The notes: a model not told the origin generated them from the letters alone. A DNA stretch of 64,000 bases from Saprospiraceae bacterium (GCA_020630435.1 JAHDBJ010000002.1:218970-282969); one strand, 5' to 3'; shown: positions 35,601 to 44,798, numbered from the stretch's first letter. Numbers and translations: made by a program.

Positions 35601-37290
35601 ACCAATTTCCTGTGAAAGGTGCTAGATTTGGACAAACGGGTAGTCCTGCACAAAAAGCAGGATTTGAACAATCTAAAATAATTGAATCTATGGGAGGTGC
35701 GTCAAAAGGTACGAAGCAAGTTTCAAAATACCCATCGGTTGGTTTAGGGGTGTCAAAGTCGCAAGTTCCAGAGCCCCCATTTCTACTAGATAAGGCAAGC
35801 ACATTTCCCGAAGGTGTGATCAGACTTATTTCTAAATCGTTTGGATTAGGATGGTCTATGGTTAAACAAATAGAAGAAATGAGATTCGGAACTAATTTGT
35901 CAGGTAAAACATCATCTACAGTAATTATAGACAACAATGGTGTGTTTTCTATGATAGGAGTACTGGATGAATGGGTGAAATTTGGAGGAGATGGAGGAAC
36001 AATAGAAAGAGTGGCATCTAATGCTATATTATCTCCTTCACAGATGGTCTCTGTTTCAGGCAAAACAGGCGTTTCTAAGATGTAATCTGTAATAGACATC
36101 CTTACAGTATCTAATTGGCAAACATTTTTTTGAATTTCAAAAAAGAAAGACTCTATTCCTTCTGGAGCGGCATCTAATATCGGAAAAATATCAATTATTA
36201 GAGAATCTTTACCTATTGGGAAAGAGAGGTTGTTGGGAATAGTTTGAAAATCAACACCATTACTGGCTTCACCAAAAAAACGATAACTCAAGGGAATATT
36301 GCTACTTGCGGGAAAAGGCAATGTCAATATAATTTGACCTGACTGACAATTTTCGGCGATTGTTCCATCGATGCTACTTGTGGCTTGTTCAACCTTTATA
36401 GAACCAGTACCAAAACTTTTTGCTGCCAGAAAAACACCAGAGTCAAAATCTCCATCCTGAACATCACCTAGTGCCAATTTTATTTTATAAGTTTCACAAG
36501 GTGTGACTACCGCTTGTGCTGTTAATACAGTAGTGAAACCATCATATATAATTTCTGCATTAGCATTACCTTCTGGATTATTATTAAAAAAATCTGAAAA
36601 ATCAAGTGAGCCTAAAGGTGATTGACAATTGGCTATGTCAACACTGGAACTAGTACCTACAGTACCACCATTAACTGTATTAATAGCTACAGGGAGATTA
36701 GTACTGGGTATAAGTGCAATATTTTCAGCATTATCTTCATAAGGACCATTAAATCCTTGTCCACTTATAAAAAATCCAAAAACGTCATTAAAAGGGCTAC
36801 AAACATATTCAGGATATTCTTCAGAAGCAAAAACATATTGAAATTGTAAGGTGTCAGAAAAAGGAATAAATTCTATTTCATATATCACGGCATCATTAAT
36901 ATCATTTTGCGTAATTAAGGCTAAGTCAGGATCTTCACTAGCGTGATTGACAGATTCTCCACTTTTGCCATTATTTCCACACATAAGCCCCATATTTTCA
37001 CTAGGATCTTTAGGACAATTTAAGCCATTAACATCTTTTGCTAATCCTGTAGTCATAACGATTCCTCTTTCTATCCCAATATCATCTTCGGCATCTTCAA
37101 AATAGGCAAATGAAGCATCGTTTCCTTGATAACTTACATTTAATATTTGTACACCATCACCAAGAAATACATTTTCAATTAGAGTGGTAGGTGTGTATGG
37201 TGGTACATTAGCGGGTATAACTTCGACCTGTGCATTAGACCCAATAGATACACTAATAATAAAAGCAATGAATAGTAATTGTTGTTTCAC
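32611..37290 (-). CDS. Giant T9SS type B secreted adhesin with choice-of-anchor L, P-domain and SprB repeats
   Basis: The 1559-residue protein has a signal peptide (residues 1-20). A choice-of-anchor L domain (about 30-290) carries FLGDGVQILNVSYQGNDASF and the acidic VFASEEYPEYVCSPFNDVFG. A Calx-beta-like stretch (about 295-400) precedes a proprotein-convertase P-like domain (about 425-610). A fibronectin type III-like unit (about 665-745), six SprB-like repeats with two Ig-like units of pattern SNSPICEGDTL between them, and a gliding-associated CHU_C tail starting YVPTAFTPNNDGINDF follow. The C-terminus is the T9SS type B signal, so it is exported and probably tethered to the surface. It likely mediates adhesion or gliding. 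The gene is a single transcription unit. Confidence 0.93.
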   Translation of the reverse strand: MKQQLLFIAFIISVSIGSNAQVEVIPANVPPYTPTTLIENVFLGDGVQILNVSYQGNDASFAYFEDAEDDIGIERGIVMTTGLAKDVNGLNCPKDPSENMGLMCGNNGKSGESVNHASEDPDLALITQNDINDAVIYEIEFIPFSDTLQFQYVFASEEYPEYVCSPFNDVFGFFISGQGFNGPYEDNAENIALIPSTNLPVAINTVNGGTVGTSSSVDIANCQSPLGSLDFSDFFNNNPEGNANAEIIYDGFTTVLTAQAVVTPCETYKIKLALGDVQDGDFDSGVFLAAKSFGTGSIKVEQATSSIDGTIAENCQSGQIILTLPFPASSNIPLSYRFFGEASNGVDFQTIPNNLSFPIGKDSLIIDIFPILDAAPEGIESFFFEIQKNVCQLDTVRMSITDYILETPVLPETETICEGDNIALDATLSIVPPSPPNFTHSSSTPIIENTPLLSIITVDDVLPDKLVPNLISSICLTIDHPNPNDLEISLITPSGNVLALSSRNGGSGTCDFDTPKPTDGYFETCFVPFDAPPIDSIILDCSNPAFCAGLPVCPNLAPFTGNWSPEGNWEDIYYGNSNGDYQLLILDDQVGFDGNLVEWSINFQPTYAIGYIWEPITGLSCNDCPNPIATPTTSTTYTVTVFDSYGCEESDQININVLDKPEQPIVQCGIATTNSISIEWNDVPLASDYEVSIDGTTWVSPSNSLSHEFTGLMNNTSYTFYVRAVASNCGNSIGDSGMTSCSTIRCGAAYDLDNLQHISCLGDSDGLIEISVSGASPFSYQLLQDLLPIGITQNTGQFSDLIAGTYQIQITDNTNCVDTTQSFIIENAIPIVTDTASIAETCLGQNDGQAIIIATGGKYPYTYLWNTSPSQSDSIATNLTQGDYIVTVTDDSNCIAIDTVIINTLSTPNISPTSNSPICEGDTLKLEMSGGITYSWSGPENFTSTLSNPTLANTTILNSGEYVVTVSTVDGCDFSKSLNVNIISSNTLTLTSNSPVCKNGFIELVAQGGANYKWSGPNGFTSNLANPTFDANNLQAGTLVFTCTTQAGGCSTSKEITVSILEEISQEVSISPPSCRNASDASVTITNIEGGLGTNLSDYTIEWSTNPTITGLTANNLAADSRYFVTITDNNSCFTIDTIDIMNPDGLEITIQDIKDVSCFNGNNGTIDVNAINGELPYIYQWSNGASTPQITDLTANTYSLTISDANNCSISDVYVINQPDSITIDFQKTDIGCVGIANGTIQLNPNGGTAPYSYLWDSGETSAFRDNLGIGAYFITVSDANNCINSTSIDIIGLDSLEINTEPIPPTCFGGTNGIINIDVSGGLTPYQYSIDGTNFSNQSTIRNLSSGTYNVFVKDANDCIQTLNSITVDAPLPIEILIDGIEEDGEIFIDLGDSLQVSSQINESIGNITYQWQTNGRDTLSCTDCPNPLIYPSSTANYTLLVKDERNCTQRFSFKIVVDKERSIYVPTAFTPNNDGINDFLQVHGKTGTTILLFRVYDRWGEKVFEASNFEVNSEDGTWNGIFKGEPMNPAVFVWHIEAEFLDGRKAVFVGNSTLIR

Positions 37291-37619
37291 AAATATTTAA
37301 ATTAATAAAGTTGATTACAGGGAAGATGATAACGTAATAATGGGAGTCTGTGTCAAAAATAGGAAATTGTTATAAAACAATACCATATTTAAAACGATTT
37401 TGCTCTATACTTATGATAAGTTTATCTAAAAAAATTAGAATAAATCTCAAATTAAGGTAATTTTGAGTAGTCAATATAAAAAGTATTTGCCTATAATTTT
37501 TTTATTTTAATACTTTGTCGAAAAGGATGTTTAAATTTAATTCTTTTACTTATATAGAGATAGGTCATAATGTAATCAAATAGTTATTTTTTGAATATTT
37601 CTAAAAACAATAAAAATAG
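37291..37619. other. Divergent intergenic region between adhesin and sppA
   Basis: This 329-base AT-rich gap separates divergent genes and must hold both promoters. On the leftward side there is TATTTTTG (37354-37361) with a TTG at 37378-37380. For sppA no clear TAnnTTTG box was found. No small gene was seen. Confidence 0.5.
37354..37380 (-). promoter_or_regulatory. Putative promoter for the adhesin gene
   Basis: Read leftward, TTG (37380-37378), a 16-base spacer and TATTTTTG (37361-37354) resemble the Bacteroidota promoter, with the spacer slightly short. The leader to the start at 37290 would be about 58 bases. Confidence 0.4.
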
Positions 37620-39398
37620 ATGAGTAATTTTTTCAAGTTTGTATTTGCTTCTTGTTTGGGTGTGTTTTTAGCAGGTTTTGTTTTTTTTGGATTATTTGGT
37701 GTAATGATAGGTGGTTTGGCAAGTAGTGGATTTGGAGGTAAAGGTAAAGCAGAGATTAGTAAAAATTCGATTTTGAATCTTTCATTAGATGCACCATTAC
37801 CTGAAAAATCGAACAACCTTCCAATGGATCCTTTTGAATTTAATCCTAATAAAATTGTTGGACTTCAAGATTTAAAACGTTCCCTTAAGATGGCGGAAGA
37901 TGACGATAAAATAAAAGGTGTTTTAATAGATGTAGAGGCACTAAGTGTAGGGCAAGCTACTGCTTCGGATATTAGAGATGCTATTTTAGATTTTAAAAAA
38001 TCGGATAAGTTTGTATATGCCTATGCTGATGGAATGTCACAAGGGGCTTACTATATAGCTTCTGCTGCAGATTCTGTTTTTATGAACCCTGTTGGTAGTA
38101 TTAGTTTTACAGGCTTTTCGGCTCAAATTCCTTTCATTAAAGATATGTTGGAACGATTAGGAATCGATATGCAAATATTTTATGCAGGGGATTTTAAAAG
38201 TGCTACTGAACCGCTTCGTTTGTATAAAATGAGTGATAAGAATAAGCTACAGATAAGAGAATATATTGAAGGTTTATACAATAACTTTTTAGAGGAGATT
38301 GCAGCATCTCGCAATATCTCTAAAGCTGAATTAAGAACAATTGCTAACGAATATAAAGTAAAAAGTGTTGAAGATGCTGTTCGATATGGATTGATTGATG
38401 GATTAATGTATAGAGATCAAGTTGAAAACCTTCTAAAGGATGCAGTAGATATTGATGAAGATAAAAAACTGAAATATGTAAAGCTTGGAAAATATAGCAA
38501 GAATCTAAAAAAGAATTTTAGTAGTAAAAATAAAGTTGCGGTTGTCTATGCTGAAGGAAATATCGTTACAGGCGAAGGAGAATCAGGAAGTATTGGAGGG
38601 GATAAATATGCAGATATTTTTAAAAAAATTAGGAAAGATAAAAAAGTGAAAGCCGTTGTGTTACGAGTTAATTCTGGAGGAGGATCAGCACTAGCATCGG
38701 AGATAATGTGGCGAGAACTTACGCTATTGAAAGAAAAAGGAATACCTATCATTGTAAGTATGGGAGATTATGCGGCCTCAGGAGGATATTATATTGCTTG
38801 CATGGCAGATACGATTTTGGCAAAACCAAATACAATCACAGGCTCGATTGGTGTATTCTCTGTTATTCCTAATATGCGAGAAACGTTTGATGATAAAATA
38901 GGAATTACTTTTGATACGGTGAAAACGACTCAACATTCAGTTGGCTTGGGCGTCTATTATAAAGTATCAGAGGAAGAGGGTAAAGTCTTAGAAGCTATGA
39001 CCAAAAAGATTTATGAAACCTTTTTACAAAGGGTAGCTGATGGTAGAGATATGTCGAGAGATGAGGTACATGAGATTGCTCAAGGAAGAGTCTGGACAGG
39101 CACAAAGGCTAAAGAACTAGGTTTAGTTGATGAATTGGGTGATTTAGATGATGCTATAGAGATAGCCGTCAATAAAGCTGGAGTCAGTGATGATTATAGG
39201 ATAGCAGAATATCCAATTATTAAAGAACCCATACAACAACTTTTAGATGATTTGGCTAAAAAAGATGCAGCGAATCTTAAAAATGCTATGATTAAAAATG
39301 AGTTGGGAGAAGTAAGTGAGTTATATTTTTATGCAAAAGAGTTGAAAAATTTAAAAGGCGTACAAGCGAGGATTCCGTTTAAAATTGAGGTGAAGTAG
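37620..39398 (+). CDS. sppA: Signal peptide peptidase SppA (67K type)
   Basis: The 592-residue protein has one N-terminal membrane anchor (about 5-35) and two S49 peptidase halves. The catalytic Lys lies in YAGDFKSATEPLR near residue 199 of the first half and the catalytic Ser in MGDYAASGGYYIA near 385 of the second, the same split as E. coli SppA. It degrades cleaved signal peptides in the membrane. A long palindrome downstream ends the convergent transcripts. Confidence 0.93.
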   Translation: MSNFFKFVFASCLGVFLAGFVFFGLFGVMIGGLASSGFGGKGKAEISKNSILNLSLDAPLPEKSNNLPMDPFEFNPNKIVGLQDLKRSLKMAEDDDKIKGVLIDVEALSVGQATASDIRDAILDFKKSDKFVYAYADGMSQGAYYIASAADSVFMNPVGSISFTGFSAQIPFIKDMLERLGIDMQIFYAGDFKSATEPLRLYKMSDKNKLQIREYIEGLYNNFLEEIAASRNISKAELRTIANEYKVKSVEDAVRYGLIDGLMYRDQVENLLKDAVDIDEDKKLKYVKLGKYSKNLKKNFSSKNKVAVVYAEGNIVTGEGESGSIGGDKYADIFKKIRKDKKVKAVVLRVNSGGGSALASEIMWRELTLLKEKGIPIIVSMGDYAASGGYYIACMADTILAKPNTITGSIGVFSVIPNMRETFDDKIGITFDTVKTTQHSVGLGVYYKVSEEEGKVLEAMTKKIYETFLQRVADGRDMSRDEVHEIAQGRVWTGTKAKELGLVDELGDLDDAIEIAVNKAGVSDDYRIAEYPIIKEPIQQLLDDLAKKDAANLKNAMIKNELGEVSELYFYAKELKNLKGVQARIPFKIEVK

Positions 39399-39533
39399 AT
39401 AAGTAAATTTACCTAATTAATCGAATAATTTATGACGGAAAAATTAAATTTTAGGATTTTTGCCTTAATTGAACTTCAATTTATACTCGTCAAAATGAAC
39501 TATCGATTAAGTTAACCTATTTAGCAGTTTTTA

Positions 39534-39582
39534 TAATTAAAATGGGGAATTTGTATTTAATACAAATTCCCCATTTTAATTA
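39534..39582. terminator. Bidirectional terminator, 24-bp palindrome
   Basis: Arms of 24 bases around 39558 are perfectly complementary with a single central base, centre GTATTTAATAC and outer parts AATGGGGAATTT / AAATTCCCCATT. The ends are A/T runs on both strands. It lies between sppA (+) and the VWA gene (-), whose stop is 10 bases away, so it should stop both convergent transcripts. Confidence 0.85.
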
Positions 39583-39591
39583 GACTTTAAA

Positions 39592-40692
39592 TTAACGATG
39601 TCTTCTTCGTTTATTATTTTTATAATCTTGGAAAATAAATTCTCCTAGCCCTTTGAGACTGCTGTAAAAAGCTTTGCCGTTATTGGCTTTGGTAAATTGC
39701 TCTACGAATTGTTGTAAATAAGGGTCACGAGCAATCATAAAAGTGGTAATAGGAATATCTAATTTTCTACAGCGTCCAGCTAAACCTAGTGTTCTGTTAA
39801 TAATTTTTTTATCCAATCCAAAGCTATTTTTATAATATTTCTTTCCTTTTTTAATACAAGTTGGTTTGCCATCGGTAATCATAAAAATCTGTTTATTCGG
39901 ATTTCGTCGCCGTCTGAGAATATCCATAGCTAGTTCCAATCCTGCTACAGCATTGGTATGGTAAGGGCCAACCTGAAGATAGGGAAGATCTTTGATTTCA
40001 ATTTGCCAAGCATCATTCCCAAAGACTAGAATATCTAAAGTGTCTTTAGGATAACGAGTTGTAATCAACTCTGCTAGTGCCATAGCAACTTTTTTGGCTG
40101 GAGTAATTCGATCTTCACCATATAAAATCATAGAATGAGAGATGTCTATCATCAATATGGTACTCATTTGACTTTGATAGTAGGTCTCTTGGATTTCTAA
40201 ATCTTCTTGTGTTAATTTGAAATCATCAATACCATGATTGATTTGAGCATTTTTTAATGAATTCGAGTGTGCAATATTATCTAGACTATCACCAAATTCA
40301 AAGGGACGTACTTCTGAACTATTTTCATCCCCCAAACCTGAAAAACGGGTATTATGTTTTCCACGCTTTGATTTTTTCAATAAACCAAAAATATCTTCTA
40401 GTGCCTGTTGCCGAATAGCAATCTCCATTTTAGCAGTAGGAACGAAACTAGGGTTGTTAACATCACCTTGTTTAAGGTATCCTTTATCTATAAGATCTTG
40501 AATAAAATCGGCAATGCCATAGTTTGTATCGGTTAACTTATACTTCTTATCCAGTTCTGTCAGCCAACTCAAAGCATCCGACACATTGCCAGAGGTATGT
40601 ACCAATAATTCTTTAAAAAGATTGAGTAATTTTTCAAAAGTGTTGCCTCCATTATTGGAAGGACGATATTCAGAAAATTGGAAACCTTTCAT
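39592..40692 (-). CDS. VWA-domain protein (CoxE/magnesium-chelatase-like)
   Basis: The 366-residue cytosolic protein has a helical N-terminal half (1-170) and a VWA domain with MIDAS motif DISHSM near residue 183, Thr in the second loop (YHTNAVAG), and Asp in MITDGKPTC near 271. Such proteins act with a MoxR/RavA-type AAA ATPase to load metals or assemble complexes. No ATPase gene is next to it. The basic tail KNNKRRRHR is unusual. It has its own -7 box and terminator. Confidence 0.85.
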   Translation of the reverse strand: MKGFQFSEYRPSNNGGNTFEKLLNLFKELLVHTSGNVSDALSWLTELDKKYKLTDTNYGIADFIQDLIDKGYLKQGDVNNPSFVPTAKMEIAIRQQALEDIFGLLKKSKRGKHNTRFSGLGDENSSEVRPFEFGDSLDNIAHSNSLKNAQINHGIDDFKLTQEDLEIQETYYQSQMSTILMIDISHSMILYGEDRITPAKKVAMALAELITTRYPKDTLDILVFGNDAWQIEIKDLPYLQVGPYHTNAVAGLELAMDILRRRRNPNKQIFMITDGKPTCIKKGKKYYKNSFGLDKKIINRTLGLAGRCRKLDIPITTFMIARDPYLQQFVEQFTKANNGKAFYSSLKGLGEFIFQDYKNNKRRRHR

Positions 40693-40733
40693 TGATGTTG
40701 TTCTAAGGTGTTAGCTTATAATTATACTAGGAA

Positions 40734-40741
40734 CAAAGTTA
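40734..40741 (-). promoter_or_regulatory. Putative -7 box TAACTTTG for the VWA gene
   Basis: Read leftward the site is TAACTTTG, about 42 bases before the start at 40692. No TTG at the -33 spacing was seen. Confidence 0.45.
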
Positions 40742-40754
40742 CATTATCTTTAGT

Positions 40755-42155
40755 TTATTTGGATTCATCACTAATTTTCATTAGACGGGGCATCACTTCA
40801 ATTAACTGTTCAGCACCAATCTTTTTCGATATTATTTTTTTATCCTTATCCAATACATAAATTTGAGGTGTTGTTTTTAAATCATATATTTTTTTAAAAC
40901 GATAATAAGGATCCCAGAGATTCATCCAAATATTCTTAAACTCATTATCTTTAATATATTCATTACATTGTTTTTCTTCGGTATATGGCTTACTGCAAAC
41001 TGCGATAACCTTTACTCCTTTATCCTTGAATTGCTCATTGAATGTTTTGACATGAGGCGTTGCTTTTTTACAATGCCCACAGTCAGGAGCATAAAAATAT
41101 AAAACAGTGTAGGGCGATTCGATTTGGTGAAGCTGAACCTTTTTGCTTTTATCCATCGAATACAGTTGAATATTAGGTGCTGTTTTGCCGATAAGTAAGG
41201 GTTTTAAATCCTGTGCATTTTTAATAATTTTATCCAATTGTTCTTCTTCTACCCAAGGGGTCATTCCTTTATCATAATAGGTTTCAACTAAATGAACGTA
41301 TACTGCATCAAAACCAACAACTTTGCTTTTAGCATATTCATTTAAAAAGTGGCTAACATAGAACTTAAACATATCAGAATCTTTATCCATTGCTCCTAAA
41401 ATACGATCTATAGAAACATTGATTGAATCAGGATGTTGAGGCGTTAATTTTTCTATGTATGAAGTGATTTTGGGGTATAGAAAGGGCGTTCTAAATAACC
41501 TATCGTCTTTAAAATTTATATTATCAAAATAATGAGACTTATAATAAATATAACGTTTTTTTTCATCCTTATTTAAGGCTTCGGGAATGGATATATTTTC
41601 ACTTCCTTTGAGCAATGCTTTCAGTATACTATTTGGAAATTTCGAAAATAAATTATCTTTATATGTCTTAACTTCTTTCGCTACAGCGGCAAGTTTTTCC
41701 TTGGCTTTAGGATCGCTATTGGCAACTTTCATTAACGATCCATTTTCCTTTCTTTTTTGTCCTATAAAGTTCATATATTGATAAAAGGCATCGTTTTGAG
41801 GTGATTTTTCAAATTTTGTAGTGGTGATGTGGTCTTTTATATCGGTTTCAATGGAGAAATGTTGTTCATTGTGATCTACCAATAGCTGGAAAAATGTATT
41901 ATCGGGTGGTAATAATACGAGGTAAACGCCACCTTTTAAACTTTCTTTTCCTTCTGCTACAAAGACACCTTTCTTATTGATTGAAATGGTATCATCTACA
42001 TATTGTTTATCTGCACTATAATGCGCTAAAATTATAGTATCTCCCTCAAAACCATTGATTGTAATATTAATTTTATACCCTGCCTTTGCTAGAACGGATT
42101 GAAATGAACAGAGCATAGCCAATAACAAACAGAATAAAACAGTCGTTTTTCTCAT
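40755..42155 (-). CDS. Periplasmic thioredoxin-like protein with DUF4369/DUF5106-type N-terminus
   Basis: The 466-residue protein has a signal peptide ending SVLAKA near residue 24. A DUF4369-like beta domain (INGFEGDTIILAHYSADKQ) spans about 28-120, a helical DUF5106-like region follows, and a TlpA-type thioredoxin domain (about 325-460) has active site CGHC in FYAPDCGHCKKATPH. Bacteroidota use such proteins for disulfide reduction in the periplasm, often under oxidative or nutrient stress. A role with particular surface proteins is unknown. It has no adjacent partner. Confidence 0.88.
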   Translation of the reverse strand: MRKTTVLFCLLLAMLCSFQSVLAKAGYKINITINGFEGDTIILAHYSADKQYVDDTISINKKGVFVAEGKESLKGGVYLVLLPPDNTFFQLLVDHNEQHFSIETDIKDHITTTKFEKSPQNDAFYQYMNFIGQKRKENGSLMKVANSDPKAKEKLAAVAKEVKTYKDNLFSKFPNSILKALLKGSENISIPEALNKDEKKRYIYYKSHYFDNINFKDDRLFRTPFLYPKITSYIEKLTPQHPDSINVSIDRILGAMDKDSDMFKFYVSHFLNEYAKSKVVGFDAVYVHLVETYYDKGMTPWVEEEQLDKIIKNAQDLKPLLIGKTAPNIQLYSMDKSKKVQLHQIESPYTVLYFYAPDCGHCKKATPHVKTFNEQFKDKGVKVIAVCSKPYTEEKQCNEYIKDNEFKNIWMNLWDPYYRFKKIYDLKTTPQIYVLDKDKKIISKKIGAEQLIEVMPRLMKISDESK

Positions 42156-42851
42156 TATAATAAAAGGTTGTTTTTATAAAAAGGAAATATTCATATTGAA
42201 CAATTTTTCAACGTCAAAATTCTTATAAATGATTCAAAATTTCAAATTTACCTACCTGATTTATAAAATCATTAACAATAAAGTATAGATAAGAGGAAAA
42301 TTATAAGAAATGCTATTTTGATGAATAGACGAATATTATAGTGAGTATTGATAAGTTAAAAATTTCTTTTAAAGCCTTTGATAGAGGTTGTTTAATAATG
42401 AAGGATTATTTTAGTTATAAGTGCTAGTATATCAAGATGAAGCTTCATTCTTTTTTCATAGCCTTAGCTGCTGTGCAAAGGATTAACCGAAACATTGAGA
42501 TACCATGACTTATAAATAATTGAACATTCTTTTTTTTTACAGCTTCGTAATATAAATAATATTCTAGTCGTATAAACTCGATTGTTCTATAAAAAGTATA
42601 TAGTGAAAATATGATAATAGTTTGAATATTATGTGTTTACGAATATTAAAATATTATTAAGTTTTTGAGGAATAGTTTTTTTTGTATTTCTCTGTCAAAA
42701 ACTAGGAACTTAGCTTTGTCCAGATTTAAATCAAATTAGCTACTAGTTCTAGTAATATTTCTAACAACATTTTTTATATGCTATTTTCTATAAAATACTA
42801 TAGGGGAAGCTATATATAATTATTTTTAATAATATTTTAATATAGAATTAA
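42156..42851. other. Intergenic region of 696 bases, no gene seen
   Basis: This very AT-rich gap lies between divergent genes. I saw no credible reading frame. It holds a palindrome ATGAAGCTTCAT with a T run (42437-42456), a sequence GATAGAGGTTGT near 42380 that recurs near 44480 after the next gene, and a -7 box TAGCTTTG at 42711. Its length suggests either a decayed gene or extended regulatory sequence. Confidence 0.5.
42711..42718 (+). promoter_or_regulatory. Putative -7 box TAGCTTTG for the Cys-rich T9SS protein
   Basis: TAGCTTTG is a full TAnnTTTG match. A TTG at 42682-42684 is 26 bases upstream, too far for a normal -33 element. The leader would be about 130 bases. Confidence 0.35.
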
Positions 42852-44432
42852 ATGAGTAAAATTAAAATTTTAACTACACTACTATTATTTACATCTTATC
42901 TATTTTATGGTAATCTTAATGCTCAAGTAAATAGTGATTATGAATGGGCAAATAATATTGTGAATCAAGGAGATTGTTCATCTACAGATAAAATTGAAAG
43001 ATATAATTCAGGTTCTTTGGAATTTGTACTAATTTATAAAGATGCTCAAAATACATTGTATCTTGCAGATGGCACTCAGTATTGTCAGTCTTCTCTTACT
43101 TTAGATTGTAAAACCGTCTACGGATTATCTAATCCAGGTAAAGTTTGGACTTGTGGAGCATTCTCAGGAACTTTAAACATTGCATTTGAAGAATATAATG
43201 GGGAAACTATTAAAGTTTGTCCAGGAACGACTTTAGAAATAAATTATAATACTCAATCAGGAAACTCTGGGAATTGTTCTGCTAATCCACAACTCCCATT
43301 TAGTGGAGTTGTAACAGAAGACATTACAATAGAGGGTTCAGTAATTTATTTCTGTACATATTATCCACAATATTGTCCTCCAGGAGCAATTTGTGAACCA
43401 ACTTTTAGTTCCTTTACAAATACTTTTACAATTAATGTAGTGGTTGAATCATGTGAAGATATGACTAGCCCTAATTGTATACCAGTATGGGTTAATGGTT
43501 CAAATACTTATGAGTATATAGATAATATATTGTATCTAAACGGGAATGTTTATTGGACGGGCACAAGTTATAATCAAGTGGTTGATTGGATGACAACAAA
43601 TCAAAGTAATGCTGCCTATAATGGTTGTGATTATAATAATGGTGAAGAAAACACTGATTGTAACTTAATTGGTACCGTTGTATCAGAGGTTTGTACAGAT
43701 AATAATACTCCATATTGGTTTATAGTTTTGCCAGATAATACCAAACTAGATATTTATCTTCAAGGAGTTGATGAATCTATATTGGTAGATGGGAGAGTGG
43801 TACAATTTTCATTTCAAGAGGATCTATCTCTAGATGTTTGCAGTAATGCTGATAAAGCTGGATATGTTAATTGTTTAGATATATATTTTATAGAAGAAGA
43901 GGGGTGTGAGGTTTTAGAGAGTTGGCAAACTATGGTTGCCGAAAGTTTAGGAAGTGGTTGTGTAAAAGTAACTCAATATGATAGAATAACTGATTCAAGT
44001 AATATTGAATATTTTATTTTTTATGATGGTTCTGAAGCTAATTTATATTATTCTTATAAAAATGATTCTAATGGATATTTTTTAAGAAAATATGGCAGAA
44101 TTAGAAGAGCAATTAGTACTTGGGGACTTTCAAATCCAGTAGTATTATGCGATTGTCCTTCATATAGATTAAGTAATAACTCTGAAAAAATGTATGAAGA
44201 TATAATTGTAAGCCCTAACCCAGCTACAGATTTTATTTCTATTATTGGGTCTACTCCTTTAAAAGAGAAATTTCCAGTAACCATTATGGATGTAAGGGGT
44301 AAAGTAATTAAAACAATAGATCTTAATATAAATGAAAGAATTGATATTTCTGAACTTGAAAAAGGTTTGTATTTTATTCGTATAAATGCAAAAAACTGGA
44401 ATACTAGGACAATGAAGTTTATAAAAATATAA
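42852..44432 (+). CDS. Cys-rich secreted protein with T9SS type A sorting tail
   Basis: The 526-residue protein has a signal peptide ending NLNAQV near residue 25. The mature region (26-440) has about two dozen Cys and short Asn/Thr/Tyr-rich strands, with no recognised catalytic motif. The last 80 residues start VSPNPATDFISI and contain GLYFIRI and end MKFIKI, a type A T9SS C-terminal domain. Export across the outer membrane and anchoring is therefore expected. The Cys pattern suggests a disulfide-stabilised surface protein. Function unknown. Confidence 0.85.
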   Translation: MSKIKILTTLLLFTSYLFYGNLNAQVNSDYEWANNIVNQGDCSSTDKIERYNSGSLEFVLIYKDAQNTLYLADGTQYCQSSLTLDCKTVYGLSNPGKVWTCGAFSGTLNIAFEEYNGETIKVCPGTTLEINYNTQSGNSGNCSANPQLPFSGVVTEDITIEGSVIYFCTYYPQYCPPGAICEPTFSSFTNTFTINVVVESCEDMTSPNCIPVWVNGSNTYEYIDNILYLNGNVYWTGTSYNQVVDWMTTNQSNAAYNGCDYNNGEENTDCNLIGTVVSEVCTDNNTPYWFIVLPDNTKLDIYLQGVDESILVDGRVVQFSFQEDLSLDVCSNADKAGYVNCLDIYFIEEEGCEVLESWQTMVAESLGSGCVKVTQYDRITDSSNIEYFIFYDGSEANLYYSYKNDSNGYFLRKYGRIRRAISTWGLSNPVVLCDCPSYRLSNNSEKMYEDIIVSPNPATDFISIIGSTPLKEKFPVTIMDVRGKVIKTIDLNINERIDISELEKGLYFIRINAKNWNTRTMKFIKI

Positions 44433-44482
44433 AGTTGGTCTAGAAAATAGTTTTTAGAGTAAAAATTATTAGTTATTGAATA

Positions 44483-44508
44483 GAGGTTGTCTCAAAGGAG
44501 GCAGCCTC
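44483..44508 (+). terminator. Intrinsic terminator after the Cys-rich T9SS gene
   Basis: GAGGTTGTCTC and GAGGCAGCCTC pair over 11 positions (with two G-U pairs) around an AAAG loop, then ATTTATTTTTT. It is 50 bases after the stop codon and reads correctly on the + strand. Confidence 0.75.
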
Positions 44509-44624
44509 ATTTATTTTTTATGTAAAAATGGTATTACGAAGAAAGTTCATTTACGTTGTTTTTGTCTAAGAGCCTAAGCCATGTCATAAATTATATGACT
44601 TATCCTTTTTAGAAGTTTTCTTTG

Positions 44625-44656
44625 AATAGGGAAATATGAAAGAATATTTCCCTATT
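44625..44656. repeat. Strong intergenic hairpin, 13-bp arms
   Basis: AATAGGGAAATAT and ATATTTCCCTATT are perfect complements around GAAAGA. It is 117 bases after the terminator and has no T run, so it may belong to a separate RNA. Confidence 0.5.
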
Positions 44657-44790
44657 AAGAATCAGTTAATTGTTCATATCGAGTTTGTATATACTTGAAG
44701 TTTTCGTTAATTATAAGTTTAATAACTGATTTTATTTCTTAAACATTCTCTAATTTTTAAACAACTTCGGCAAGAAATAATTTCAAATAT

Positions 44791-44798
44791 TATATTTG
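44791..44798 (+). promoter_or_regulatory. Putative -7 box TATATTTG for the TPR-SH3 gene
   Basis: TATATTTG is a full TAnnTTTG match 31 bases before the ATG at 44829. The -33 position shows TTC rather than TTG. Confidence 0.45.

Noticed and set aside
35576..36085. 169-residue + strand open frame opposite the adhesin gene
   Set aside because: It has no start context or domain and lies within a strongly supported coding gene on the other strand; it is a shadow of its codon pattern.
32611..37290. Active secreted protease because of the P-domain
   Set aside because: No subtilisin or metalloprotease catalytic motif was seen in the reading frame.
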